Origin: JBGOUJ01 sp041477005
GTDB taxonomy: Bacteria > Acidobacteriota > Terriglobia > Bryobacterales > JACQDG01
DNA length: 42,078 nucleotides
Direction of reading: 5' to 3'
Assembly (NCBI GenBank): GCA_041477005.1
Contig: JBGOUJ010000006.1
Coordinates: 1 to 42,078 of the forward strand
Part shown: piece after piece, positions 31,826 through 39,547 of the stretch
Position numbering within the stretch: position 1 is the first letter of the stretch
How the letters are laid out: the number at the start of each line of letters is the position of its first letter
Notes under the pieces: generated by a model
The model's database searches: none
What the model saw: the letters and a program-made list of their open reading frames with translations, nothing else
What the model was told of the DNA's origin: nothing
Translations under genes and position numbers: made by a program

Positions 31826-33694
31826 GTTTTTTCCCGCTCGCTGCTCGGAACGCAGATCGAGGTAGACATTAATGATCGACAGGGCCGCCGGCGTCATGCC
31901 GGGGATGCGGCCGGCCTGGCCCAGGGTGAGGGGCCGCACCCTCTCCAGCTTTTCCACGACCTCGCGCGAGAGGCCCGGTAACCCGCGATACGCAAAGCTC
32001 GGCGGGATACGCCGGGTCTCCGCTTTCTTGAGCTGCTCGATGTGCTTCTGCTGCTGCGCCAGGTACCCTTCGTATTTGATCTCGGTCTCGATGGCCTTCC
32101 ACTCGAGCCGCCGCCGGCCGTCGCCCAGGCGCTCGAGCAGAACCGGCTCCAGGCTTTCGATCGTGACCTCCGGGCGCTTCAGCAGTTGAGCCAACGTCGC
32201 GCCTTCCCCGGCCGGGCGGTAAGCGGCCAGGAACTGCCGCGCCCGCGTCATCCGGTCCTGCTTGGCGCAGAAGCGCTCCCAGGCGGCGTCATCGATGAGC
32301 CCGGCCTGGCGGCCGATCGGCGTCAGGCGCTGATCGGCGTTGTCGATGCGCAACTGCAGCCGGAACTCGGCCCGCGAGGTGAACATGCGGTAGGGCTCGT
32401 TCGTGCCCTTGTTGATCAGGTCGTCGATGAGAATCCCGGTGTAGCCTTGCGTGCGGTCCAGGATCACCGGCGGCAGGCCCTTTACCGCGCAGGCGGCGTT
32501 GATGCCCGCCATGATGCCTTGGCACGCCGCCTCCTCGTAGCCGGAGGTTCCGTTGATTTGCCCGGCCAGAAACAGGCCCCGGATGGACTTCACTTCGAGC
32601 GTCGGTGCGAGCTCGGTCGCGTCGACCGAGTCATATTCGATCGCATAGCCCGGGCGGATCATGTCGGCGTTTTCCAGCCCCGGGACCGAGCGCACCATCG
32701 CCGTCTGGACGTCGATCGGCATGCTGGTCGACATCCCGTTGACGTAGATCTCGTTGGTGTCGAGGCCCTCCGGCTCGAGGAAGATCTGGTGGCGCAGCTT
32801 ATCCGGGAACTTGACGACCTTGTCTTCGATCGACGGGCAGTAGCGCGGTCCCACGCCCGAGATCTGACCGCTGTAGAGCGGCGAGCGGTGCAGGTTGTCG
32901 CGCAGGACGCGGTGCGTTTCCTCGGTGGTAAAGGCGATGTGGCAGACGACCTGCTCGCGCTCGATTTTTTCGGTGCGAAAGGAAAACGGCGTCGGCTCGG
33001 GATCGCCCGGCTGCGCCTCGAATCGCTCCCACTCGATCGAGCGGGCGTCGAGGCGCGGCGGCGTGCCGGTCTTGAGCCGCCCGCAGCGCAGCCCGAGCTG
33101 GCGCAACTTCTCGCCCAGCATCACCGACGGCGGCTCGCCGCTTCGTCCCGCCGGATAGATCTGCTCTCCACAGTGAATCAGCCCGTTCAGGAACGTTCCG
33201 GTGGTGATGATAACGGCTTCGGCGGCCACCACGCGGCCATCGCGCAGGACCACGCCGCGGATACGCCGCTCCGCCCCCGGGTCCCCGTCCACACCCTCGA
33301 GGATGAGATCCACGACCTCGGCCTGCTTGATGATCAGGTTCCGCTCGCTCTCCAGCACCCGCCGCACCTGGATGCGATATTGCTTCTTGTCGCACTGCGC
33401 CCGCGGTGACCAAACGGCCGGCCCGCGGCTGGTGTTCAGCAGCCGGAACTGAATGCCCACGGCATCGGTGACCTCGCCCATGATCCCGCCCAGCGCGTCG
33501 ACCTCGCGCACCAGGTGCCCTTTGGCGATGCCGCCGACGGCCGGGTTGCAGGACATCTGGGCGATCAGGTCGAGGTTGAGCGTTACCAGCGCCGTCCGCA
33601 GGCCCATGCGCGCCGCGGCCATCGAGGCCTCGCAGCCGGCGTGCCCCGCGCCGATCACCACAATGTCGTATCGCTCGTGGAAAGAAGGAGACAT
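31787..33694 (-). CDS. mnmG: tRNA uridine-5-carboxymethylaminomethyl modification enzyme MnmG (GidA)
   Basis: 635 residues, usual length. The FAD-binding VIGAGHAGCEAS is at 13-24, then CNPAVGGIAKGHLVREVDAL (first signature) and the second signature in EAACQGIMAGINAACAV. The C-terminal helical domain (EIKYEGYLAQQQKHIEQLK) binds MnmE. Together they modify U34 of tRNAs. The extreme C-terminus is encoded by the arm of an inverted repeat, so the last dozen residues are probably not native to the family. It is divergent from purD across another palindromic repeat. Confidence 0.95.
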   Translation of the reverse strand: MSPSFHERYDIVVIGAGHAGCEASMAAARMGLRTALVTLNLDLIAQMSCNPAVGGIAKGHLVREVDALGGIMGEVTDAVGIQFRLLNTSRGPAVWSPRAQCDKKQYRIQVRRVLESERNLIIKQAEVVDLILEGVDGDPGAERRIRGVVLRDGRVVAAEAVIITTGTFLNGLIHCGEQIYPAGRSGEPPSVMLGEKLRQLGLRCGRLKTGTPPRLDARSIEWERFEAQPGDPEPTPFSFRTEKIEREQVVCHIAFTTEETHRVLRDNLHRSPLYSGQISGVGPRYCPSIEDKVVKFPDKLRHQIFLEPEGLDTNEIYVNGMSTSMPIDVQTAMVRSVPGLENADMIRPGYAIEYDSVDATELAPTLEVKSIRGLFLAGQINGTSGYEEAACQGIMAGINAACAVKGLPPVILDRTQGYTGILIDDLINKGTNEPYRMFTSRAEFRLQLRIDNADQRLTPIGRQAGLIDDAAWERFCAKQDRMTRARQFLAAYRPAGEGATLAQLLKRPEVTIESLEPVLLERLGDGRRRLEWKAIETEIKYEGYLAQQQKHIEQLKKAETRRIPPSFAYRGLPGLSREVVEKLERVRPLTLGQAGRIPGMTPAALSIINVYLDLRSEQRAGKNELEPQRNTDEHR

Positions 33695-33703
33695 GGCCAG
33701 TTT

Positions 33704-33790
33704 GACGATTTGTCGATTGACTGATTTGTTGATTGACGGCCGCCTCCGGTCGCGGGGTCAATCCACAAATCGCCAAATCAACAAATCACC
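33704..33790. repeat. 34-bp imperfect inverted repeat of GATTTGNN units
   Basis: Arms 33704-33737 and 33757-33790 pair at 26 of 34 positions around a 19-base GC-rich spacer. Within each arm the unit GATTTGTT/GATTGAC recurs with period about 8. It fills the divergent region between mnmG and purD, so both promoters must overlap or flank it. Confidence 0.78.
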
Positions 33791-33837
33791 GTTCTCTAAG
33801 CTATTCTATTGGATTAGCCCTACCACAGGCAACCGTT

Positions 33838-35112
33838 ATGAAAATACTCGTGATAGGCGGCGGCGGCCGCGAGCATGCACTCGCGTGGAAGCTCCGCCGC
33901 AGCCCGCAGGTCGAGGAAGTGTACTGCGTTCCCGGCAACGCGGGCATTTCGGAGGACGCAATCTGCCGCGCCGGCGACACCTCTTCGCCGAAGGCCATGG
34001 CCGGGTTGGCATCGGAGGCCGGGGCCGATCTGACGGTGGTCGGTCCGGAGGCCCCGCTGGTCGCCGGCATCGTCGATGAATTCCGCGCCCGCGGACTCGC
34101 GATCGTCGGCCCGACGGCGGCGGCGGCGAGACTCGAGGGCAGCAAGGTCTTCGCCAAGCAATTCCTGCGCGACCATGGCATCCCGACCGCCGAGTTCGCC
34201 GTCCTCGAATCGCCCGCCGGCGTCGCCGGCGACATCGGCCGCTTCGGGTTTCCGGTAGTATTGAAGGCGGATGGGCTGGCGGCCGGCAAGGGCGTTATCA
34301 TCCTGCGGGAGGAAGCCGAGGCGCGCGCTGCGGCCGAGCTGATGCTGGCCGGCAAGGTCGTGGGCGATGCCGGACGGCGGGCCGTGCTCGAACGGTTTCT
34401 GCCGGGCGAAGAGGTCAGCTTCATCGTCCTGAGCGATGGGACGAGTTTCTACCCACTGCCGCCGCTGCAGGACCACAAGGCCGTCTACGACGATGACCTG
34501 GGCCCCAACACCGGCGGGATGGGCGCCTACTGCGACCCGGCGATTCTGGCCGACCGGCAGCGTAATGAGATCCTGAGCCGCATCGTCGAGCCAACCTTGG
34601 ACGGCCTGCGCCGCGCCGGGATCCCCTACACCGGGTTCCTGTATTTCGGCTTGATGATGACGGAGAACGGCCCCCACGTGCTCGAATTCAACGTGCGGCT
34701 GGGCGATCCCGAGACGCAGCCGCTGCTGTTCCGGATGGATTCGGACCTGGCCCCGCTGCTGGAAGCGTCGGCGGGGGGCGGGCTGAAAAATGCAGCGGTC
34801 GAATGGGCGCCCGGCCCGGCCGTCTGCGTGGTAGCGGCTTCGGCCGGCTACCCGGGCGCCTACGAGCCGGGCCAGGAAATCTTCGGCATCGACGAAGCCG
34901 AGGCCCTGGGCGCCAAGGTCTTCCACGCCGGGACGAAGTTCGTCGAGGGCCGGCTGGTCACGGCCGGCGGCCGCGTGCTCGGCGTGACGGCCACCGGCGA
35001 GGATCTGCCCACGGCGATCGACAACGCCTACCTGGCCGCGGCCAAGATCCAGTTTGAGGGCATGCATTACCGCCGCGACATCGGCGTGAAAGGATTGGCG
35101 CGATTACGATGA
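33838..35112 (+). CDS. purD: Phosphoribosylamine-glycine ligase
   Basis: 424 residues from ATG 33838, the normal GARS length; the frame upstream runs through the repeat and is not coding. VIGGGGREHALAWKL opens the N domain. The ATP-grasp region shows GFPVVLKADGLAAGKGVII and LGPNTGGMGAYC, and VLEFNVRLGDPETQPLLFR carries the metal-binding Glu and Asn. It makes glycinamide ribonucleotide in purine synthesis. ATGA overlap with purE gives translational coupling. Confidence 0.95.
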   Translation: MKILVIGGGGREHALAWKLRRSPQVEEVYCVPGNAGISEDAICRAGDTSSPKAMAGLASEAGADLTVVGPEAPLVAGIVDEFRARGLAIVGPTAAAARLEGSKVFAKQFLRDHGIPTAEFAVLESPAGVAGDIGRFGFPVVLKADGLAAGKGVIILREEAEARAAAELMLAGKVVGDAGRRAVLERFLPGEEVSFIVLSDGTSFYPLPPLQDHKAVYDDDLGPNTGGMGAYCDPAILADRQRNEILSRIVEPTLDGLRRAGIPYTGFLYFGLMMTENGPHVLEFNVRLGDPETQPLLFRMDSDLAPLLEASAGGGLKNAAVEWAPGPAVCVVAASAGYPGAYEPGQEIFGIDEAEALGAKVFHAGTKFVEGRLVTAGGRVLGVTATGEDLPTAIDNAYLAAAKIQFEGMHYRRDIGVKGLARLR

Positions 35113-35630
35113 ACGAAGCGACGAATCAGAAACCGCTGGTCGGCATAGTCATGGGCAGCGACTCGGACCTGCCCATCATGACCGACACGGCCAAGACCTT
35201 GAAGCAGTTTTCGATCCCGTTCGAGATCGAGATCACGAGCGCTCACCGCTCCCCGGCGCGGACGGCCGAGTATGCCCGGACGGCCCGGCAGCGCGGCCTG
35301 AAGGCGATCATCGTGGGAGCCGGCGGGGCGTCGCACCTGGCCGGCGTGATCGCCGCCGAATCAACGCTGCCGGTGATCGGCGTCCCCATCGCCAACTCGC
35401 CGCTTTCGGGCATGGACTCGCTGCTCTCCACGGTCCAGATGCCAAGCGGCGTCCCGGTGGCCACCATGGCCGTGGGCAAGGCGGGCGCCGTCAACGCCGC
35501 CATTTACGCCGCCCAGATCATCGGCGTCTTCGATGCACGCGTCGAGGCCGCCCTGACGAAACACAAGGAAGACCTGGCCCGCAGCGTCGCCGAGAAGAGT
35601 GAAAAGGTGAAGCGGGAGTTTCAAGTCTAG
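35109..35630 (+). CDS. purE: N5-carboxyaminoimidazole ribonucleotide mutase
   Basis: 173 residues, class I PurE size. GIVMGSDSDLPIM (phosphate loop), SAHRSPARTAEYA with the catalytic His, and GAGGASHLAGVIAAESTLPVIGVP are all present (motifs only). It shifts the carboxyl group of N5-CAIR to CAIR. Starts four bases inside purD. purK is not in the window, so N5-CAIR would come from elsewhere. Confidence 0.95.
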   Translation: MNEATNQKPLVGIVMGSDSDLPIMTDTAKTLKQFSIPFEIEITSAHRSPARTAEYARTARQRGLKAIIVGAGGASHLAGVIAAESTLPVIGVPIANSPLSGMDSLLSTVQMPSGVPVATMAVGKAGAVNAAIYAAQIIGVFDARVEAALTKHKEDLARSVAEKSEKVKREFQV

Positions 35631-35645
35631 GTGGACCGCCGGTTC

Positions 35646-35700
35646 AACGCTCAGCAAGCCGCCCGGAGCTGAGGTTGCTGATCGCTGACGGCTGACCGCT
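35646..35700. repeat. Heptamer array GCTGAYS with decayed inverted partner
   Basis: GCTGATC, GCTGACG, GCTGACC and a partial GCT stand in tandem at 35677-35700. AACGCTCAGCAA (35646-35657) is complementary to TTGCTGATCGCT (35675-35686) at 10 of 12 positions. This looks like a worn relative of the other tandem-unit hairpins and lies between purE and the Gfo/Idh gene. Confidence 0.55.
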
Positions 35701-35767
35701 TTAGATTGACAGCAAGGTTCGGATAGATCCCGGCATCCAGCCGGCCTTATCCTGGGCGAGGAGACCT

Positions 35768-36778
35768 ATGAACGTCGGACTGATCGGTTGTGGCGCCATT
35801 TCTCACAAGCACGCGGAGGCCTATCGCGAGATCGGTTACAAGCTGGTGGCTGTCAACGACCTGTTCCCCGAGGTCGGCAAGAGGTTCGCCGAGAAGTGGG
35901 GCACGGAGTTCATCGCCGACTACCGCGATTTGTGCCGCCGTAAGGAGATTGATTACGTCGATGTGTGCACCTACCCGAACTTCCGCCTGGAGGCTGTCGA
36001 GGAATGCGCCGCGAACCGCAAGCACATCCTGGTGCAGAAGCCCATTTCGACCAACCTGGAGACGGCCCGGAAAATGATCGAGGCGGCGCGCGCCGCCGAC
36101 ATCCGCCTCGGCGTGGTGAGCCAGCACCGCTTCGACCCGGGGTCCCAGTTCGTTTACGACGCGATCCAGGCGGGGCGGCTGGGCAAGCTGCTCGCAGCCG
36201 ACTGCTACGTGAAGTGGCACCGCCCACAGTCCTATTACGACAAACCGGGCAAGGGCGGCTGGGAGCTGGAAGGCGGCGGGGCGCTCATCAACCAGGCCAT
36301 TCACTCCATCGACCTGGTCCGCTGGTTCGCCGGCCCGGTGGTCGAGATCTTCGGCCACTGGCAGCTCGGCGCCGCCCACAAGATGGAATCGGAAGACGTG
36401 GCCAACGCGGTGATCAAGTTCGCCTCGGGGGCGCTGGGGGTGATCCAGGGATCGACCGCCTTTCTGCCGGGCTACCCCGAACGCGTGGAAGTTCACGGCA
36501 CAAATGGATCGGCCATTTTGGCCGGGGATCGGCTCATGGCCTGGGACGTTCCGGGTGACAAGATGGAGGACGTGCCCCTGGCCAAGGACCTGGCCTCGGG
36601 CGCGGCCGACCCGATGGCGATCTCGATCGAGCCGATCAAGGCGCAGTTCCGCGATTTCGGCGCTGCCATCCGCGACCATCGCCAGCCGCTGGTGGCCGGT
36701 GAGGAGGGCTATGCCGCGCTCGAGATCATCCTCGGCATCTACGAATCGGCGCGGCGGGGGGAAAAGGTCAGGCTTTGA
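35768..36778 (+). CDS. Gfo/Idh/MocA-family NAD(P)-dependent oxidoreductase
   Basis: 336 residues; GAGGAGACC precedes the ATG. The Rossmann loop is VGLIGCGAISHKHAEAY. The family EKP motif reads VQKPIST here (Gln for Glu). GGWELEGGGALINQAIHSID, with the catalytic His region, follows. Such enzymes oxidise sugars, inositols or amino-sugars or act on glycosides through a transient 3-keto step. No signal peptide. It is coupled to the next regulator gene through TTGA overlap, and no sugar transporter is adjacent, so the substrate is unknown. Confidence 0.9.
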   Translation: MNVGLIGCGAISHKHAEAYREIGYKLVAVNDLFPEVGKRFAEKWGTEFIADYRDLCRRKEIDYVDVCTYPNFRLEAVEECAANRKHILVQKPISTNLETARKMIEAARAADIRLGVVSQHRFDPGSQFVYDAIQAGRLGKLLAADCYVKWHRPQSYYDKPGKGGWELEGGGALINQAIHSIDLVRWFAGPVVEIFGHWQLGAAHKMESEDVANAVIKFASGALGVIQGSTAFLPGYPERVEVHGTNGSAILAGDRLMAWDVPGDKMEDVPLAKDLASGAADPMAISIEPIKAQFRDFGAAIRDHRQPLVAGEEGYAALEIILGIYESARRGEKVRL

Positions 36779-38520
36779 CAACGATGGAGATCCAGGCGCA
36801 GCTCGAAAAGATCCTGGGGAGTGAGGTTTTTGCCCATGCGGATCGCATGAGCCGCTTCCTGCGCTTCACCGTCGAGCGCGCTATACGCGGCCAAGCGGGG
36901 GAACACAAGGAATACCTGCTCGGCGTCGAGGTCTTTGACCGCAAGTCCTCCTACGACCCGCGCATCGATCCCATCGTCCGCGTCGAGGCCCGCCGGCTGC
37001 GGTCCAAGCTCCAGAAATATTACGAGACCGAAGGCCGCGAGGACCGGATCGCAATCGACTTACCCAAAGGCAGCTATATCCCCGTCTTTCAGGCACGGCA
37101 GTTTCCGGGCCAGGTCGTCCCCGGGGATCAGAGGGGAGCGGCTCCGGACGTCCCGACCATCGCCGTGCTCCCCTTCGCCAACCTGAGTTCGGACCCGGAG
37201 AACGAGTACTTCAGCGACGGCCTGACCGAAGATCTCATCCACGCGCTGACGAAGATCGAGGGCCTGCGCGTGGTGGCCTGGGGCTCCGCCTTTCAGTTGA
37301 AGGGCAAGGACCACAACATCCGCCAGATCGGCGAGCAGCTCCACGTCCGCACGGTGCTCGAAGGCAGCGTCCGCCGGGCCGGCGATCAACTGCGCATCAC
37401 CGCCCAGTTGATTCAGGTTTCCGACGGCCAGTATCTCTGGTCGCAGATCTATTGCCGGGAGGTGAAGGACGTCTTCGCCATCCAGGAAGAGATCTCGCAG
37501 GCCATTGCCAACGCCCTGCGTATCAAGCTGGCCGGCGCCGTGGTCAAGCCCTCCACGGAAAACCTGGAAGCCTATCACCTCTACCTGCGCGGCCGCTTCT
37601 GGGGAAACAGGCGAACCGAGGAGGGCCTGCGCAAGGGGATCGGATATTTCGAGCGGGCTATCGCCGTCGATCCCCGATACGCGCTCGCTCATTCCGGCCT
37701 GGCCGACTCCTATAGCCTGCTGGGCCAGTACGGTCTTGGCCCCGCCCGCGAGGTCCTGCCACAGGCTAAGGCGGCAGCCGCCCGGGCGCTCGGTCTCGAT
37801 GACTCACTGGCCGAGGCCCACACGTCGTTCGCCTACGTGCGCTCGCTCTACGAATGGCAATGGGTCGAGGCCGAGGTCCATTACCGCCGCTCGATCGAGC
37901 TGAACCCCGGCTATGCCCAAGCCCATCACTGGTACGGCATGGATTTCCTCGCCCTGCTCGGCCGCCTGGATGAGGCCCTGGAGCGCCTGCGCCACGCCCA
38001 GCAGCTCGATCCGCTTTCGCTCAACATCTCCACCAGCTTGGGCTTCTTGCTCATGCTGCGGCGCGAGTATGACCGGGCCATCGAGGAGTACCGCCGGGCG
38101 CTCGATCTCGACCCCGACTTCTACAAGTCCCACATGGGCCTCGGCCGCGCCTATTTGCAGAAGGGCCAGTACGACGAAGCGATTGCTTGCTTCGAAAGGG
38201 GCCAGGCCCTCTCGGGCGGCGCGCTCTACACCTCCGGCCCAATCGGCGAGGCTTACGCCCTCTCGGGCCGCCGCCGCGAGGCGCAGAAGCTGCTCCAGGA
38301 GCTGATCGAACTGTCGAAGAGCCGCTGTGTGGCGGCCACGACGATCGCGTTGATCTACATCGGCCTGGGCGACAAGGACCACTCCTTCCAGTGGCTGGAA
38401 AAGGCCTGCCAGGAGCAGGAGCCGCCGGTCGTCCAGATCAAAACCCACCCAGCCTACGACAGCTTGCGCTCCGATCCTCGGCTGAGGGTGTTGCTGAAGA
38501 GGATCGGCCTCGAAGAATAG
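36775..38520 (+). CDS. Regulatory-type protein with N-terminal wHTH-like region, TolB-like domain and TPR repeats
   Basis: 581 residues from TTG 36775 (AAAAGG 7 bases upstream, overlapping the previous stop); ATG 36784 is the alternative. Residues 1-100 (MSRFLRFTVERAI, then YDPRIDPIVRVEARRLRSKL) resemble the winged-helix-like module found ahead of TPR proteins in Acidobacteriota. Residues about 120-260 are a TolB/FlgO-like domain (TIAVLPFANLSSDPENEYFSD, LEGSVRRAGDQLRITAQLI). Residues 270-570 are seven or eight TPRs (YHLYLRGRFWGNRR, then YAQAHHWYGMDFLALLGR). No membrane helix seen, unlike CadC. Likely a signalling or scaffold protein; target unknown. Confidence 0.8.
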   Translation: MTTMEIQAQLEKILGSEVFAHADRMSRFLRFTVERAIRGQAGEHKEYLLGVEVFDRKSSYDPRIDPIVRVEARRLRSKLQKYYETEGREDRIAIDLPKGSYIPVFQARQFPGQVVPGDQRGAAPDVPTIAVLPFANLSSDPENEYFSDGLTEDLIHALTKIEGLRVVAWGSAFQLKGKDHNIRQIGEQLHVRTVLEGSVRRAGDQLRITAQLIQVSDGQYLWSQIYCREVKDVFAIQEEISQAIANALRIKLAGAVVKPSTENLEAYHLYLRGRFWGNRRTEEGLRKGIGYFERAIAVDPRYALAHSGLADSYSLLGQYGLGPAREVLPQAKAAAARALGLDDSLAEAHTSFAYVRSLYEWQWVEAEVHYRRSIELNPGYAQAHHWYGMDFLALLGRLDEALERLRHAQQLDPLSLNISTSLGFLLMLRREYDRAIEEYRRALDLDPDFYKSHMGLGRAYLQKGQYDEAIACFERGQALSGGALYTSGPIGEAYALSGRRREAQKLLQELIELSKSRCVAATTIALIYIGLGDKDHSFQWLEKACQEQEPPVVQIKTHPAYDSLRSDPRLRVLLKRIGLEE

Positions 38521-38698
38521 CCCAAGTCATCGACCTCCACATAGAATATCCCTGGTGTGGCTATAGGGTTAGGCTGGTGGTCGGTCTACCCGTGAAAAAA
38601 AGGGCGTAGTATTAAGTTGCGGACGGCTTTCGCCGATGAGGAGTATTGGGTGGCTCGAATTGCGGCATGCGGCATAGAGATGGTAAGCTCTACCAGCT

Positions 38699-39013
38699 AT
38701 GCCGACGCTGTACTACCGCTATGTGAGCGATGCGGAGAAGGAGTTCATCGAGCAAAATCGGATGATCTTGTCTAAGGCCGGCTCAACCTGGTTCACGCCG
38801 AATCGGTACGAAACGGCGTCAGACGCGCGGCGCTATCTGGCACTACCCACAACGCAGCCGTGGATGATCGGTCCGATTCCAGCCGATGAAATGCCCGACT
38901 TCGATGCGGCAGCGCTGCGTCCCGTGGCCCCGGCCAACGGCGAGTCCGGCGGGGGTACAGAGTGCGCGACCAGCAAGCCCGTCTATCTTTATGGAGTGGT
39001 CAGATTGCCGTAG
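38699..39013 (+). CDS. Small protein resembling an ADP-ribosyltransferase-like (TreTu-type) toxin
   Basis: 104 residues; a stop lies five codons upstream in frame, so ATG 38699 is the only start and no Rhs or other carrier is fused to it. YYRYVSDAEKEFIEQ, WFTPNRYETASDARRYLAL and the terminal VAPANGESGGGTE recall the short toxin domains found at the tips of polymorphic secreted toxins, where a YR/...WFT...GGG-E pattern marks an ART-like fold. That resemblance is from memory of the family and needs a profile search. No Shine-Dalgarno is visible. Codon and base use are less GC-rich than in the neighbours, suggesting transfer. The partner gene starts 16 bases later. Confidence 0.55.
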   Translation: MPTLYYRYVSDAEKEFIEQNRMILSKAGSTWFTPNRYETASDARRYLALPTTQPWMIGPIPADEMPDFDAAALRPVAPANGESGGGTECATSKPVYLYGVVRLP

Positions 39014-39029
39014 CCGGAGGTGAGCAGCG

Positions 39030-39497
39030 ATGGCCTGGGAAGATTGGCAGGACAAACAAAAGGCGGCAATCTGGAGCTCAGTTCTGGACCTTCTGGAGGA
39101 CGAGGCCCGGCGATTCAGCACCGATCGAAGACGCGAAGCTGAATTCACGGTCACCAGGGCCAGATGGGATACACCCAGTGTGGAGCTGCGTTGGGGCGTG
39201 GGCGGGGTTCAGCGAAGCATACATGCAATTGTAAAGGGAGAACACTGGCCGCTCCAAGTCGAATTCTCGGGGGCAGTTTGGGAGGATCGGGACCGTCCCG
39301 CAGGCCGTGAACGGCGATGGAACGAGGTGAAGATCTCAAGCCGCTCTTTCGACGACCTGGCGCAATTAGGTGAGTCTGTTCGCCAAGATCTGGAGCAAGC
39401 CTTTGTTGCCGTATCCGACCTAACCGTTTTCGGCGGGAAGGCAACCATGATCCCCCCTGGGGGGGCGCCCGCCAGTCGGGCGACCAGCGCGGATTGA
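39030..39497 (+). CDS. Hypothetical protein, possible immunity protein or antitoxin of the upstream gene
   Basis: 155 residues from ATG 39030, with GGAGGTGAG at ideal distance, so translated more strongly than the upstream gene. Trp- and Arg-rich, with alternating strands (EFTVTRARWDTPSVELRWGVGG, HWPLQVEFSGAVWED) and one helix, no signal peptide or membrane segment. It carries no known domain that I recognise. Position and small size fit an immunity protein or antitoxin for the 104-aa protein; this is inferred from the pairing only. The last 15 residues (PPGGAPASRATSAD) look disordered. Confidence 0.6.
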   Translation: MAWEDWQDKQKAAIWSSVLDLLEDEARRFSTDRRREAEFTVTRARWDTPSVELRWGVGGVQRSIHAIVKGEHWPLQVEFSGAVWEDRDRPAGRERRWNEVKISSRSFDDLAQLGESVRQDLEQAFVAVSDLTVFGGKATMIPPGGAPASRATSAD

Positions 39498-39547
39498 TCG
39501 TGAAACGGCTTACTTGCCACCAAGTGCGGACCACTTCGGCTGAGCCG

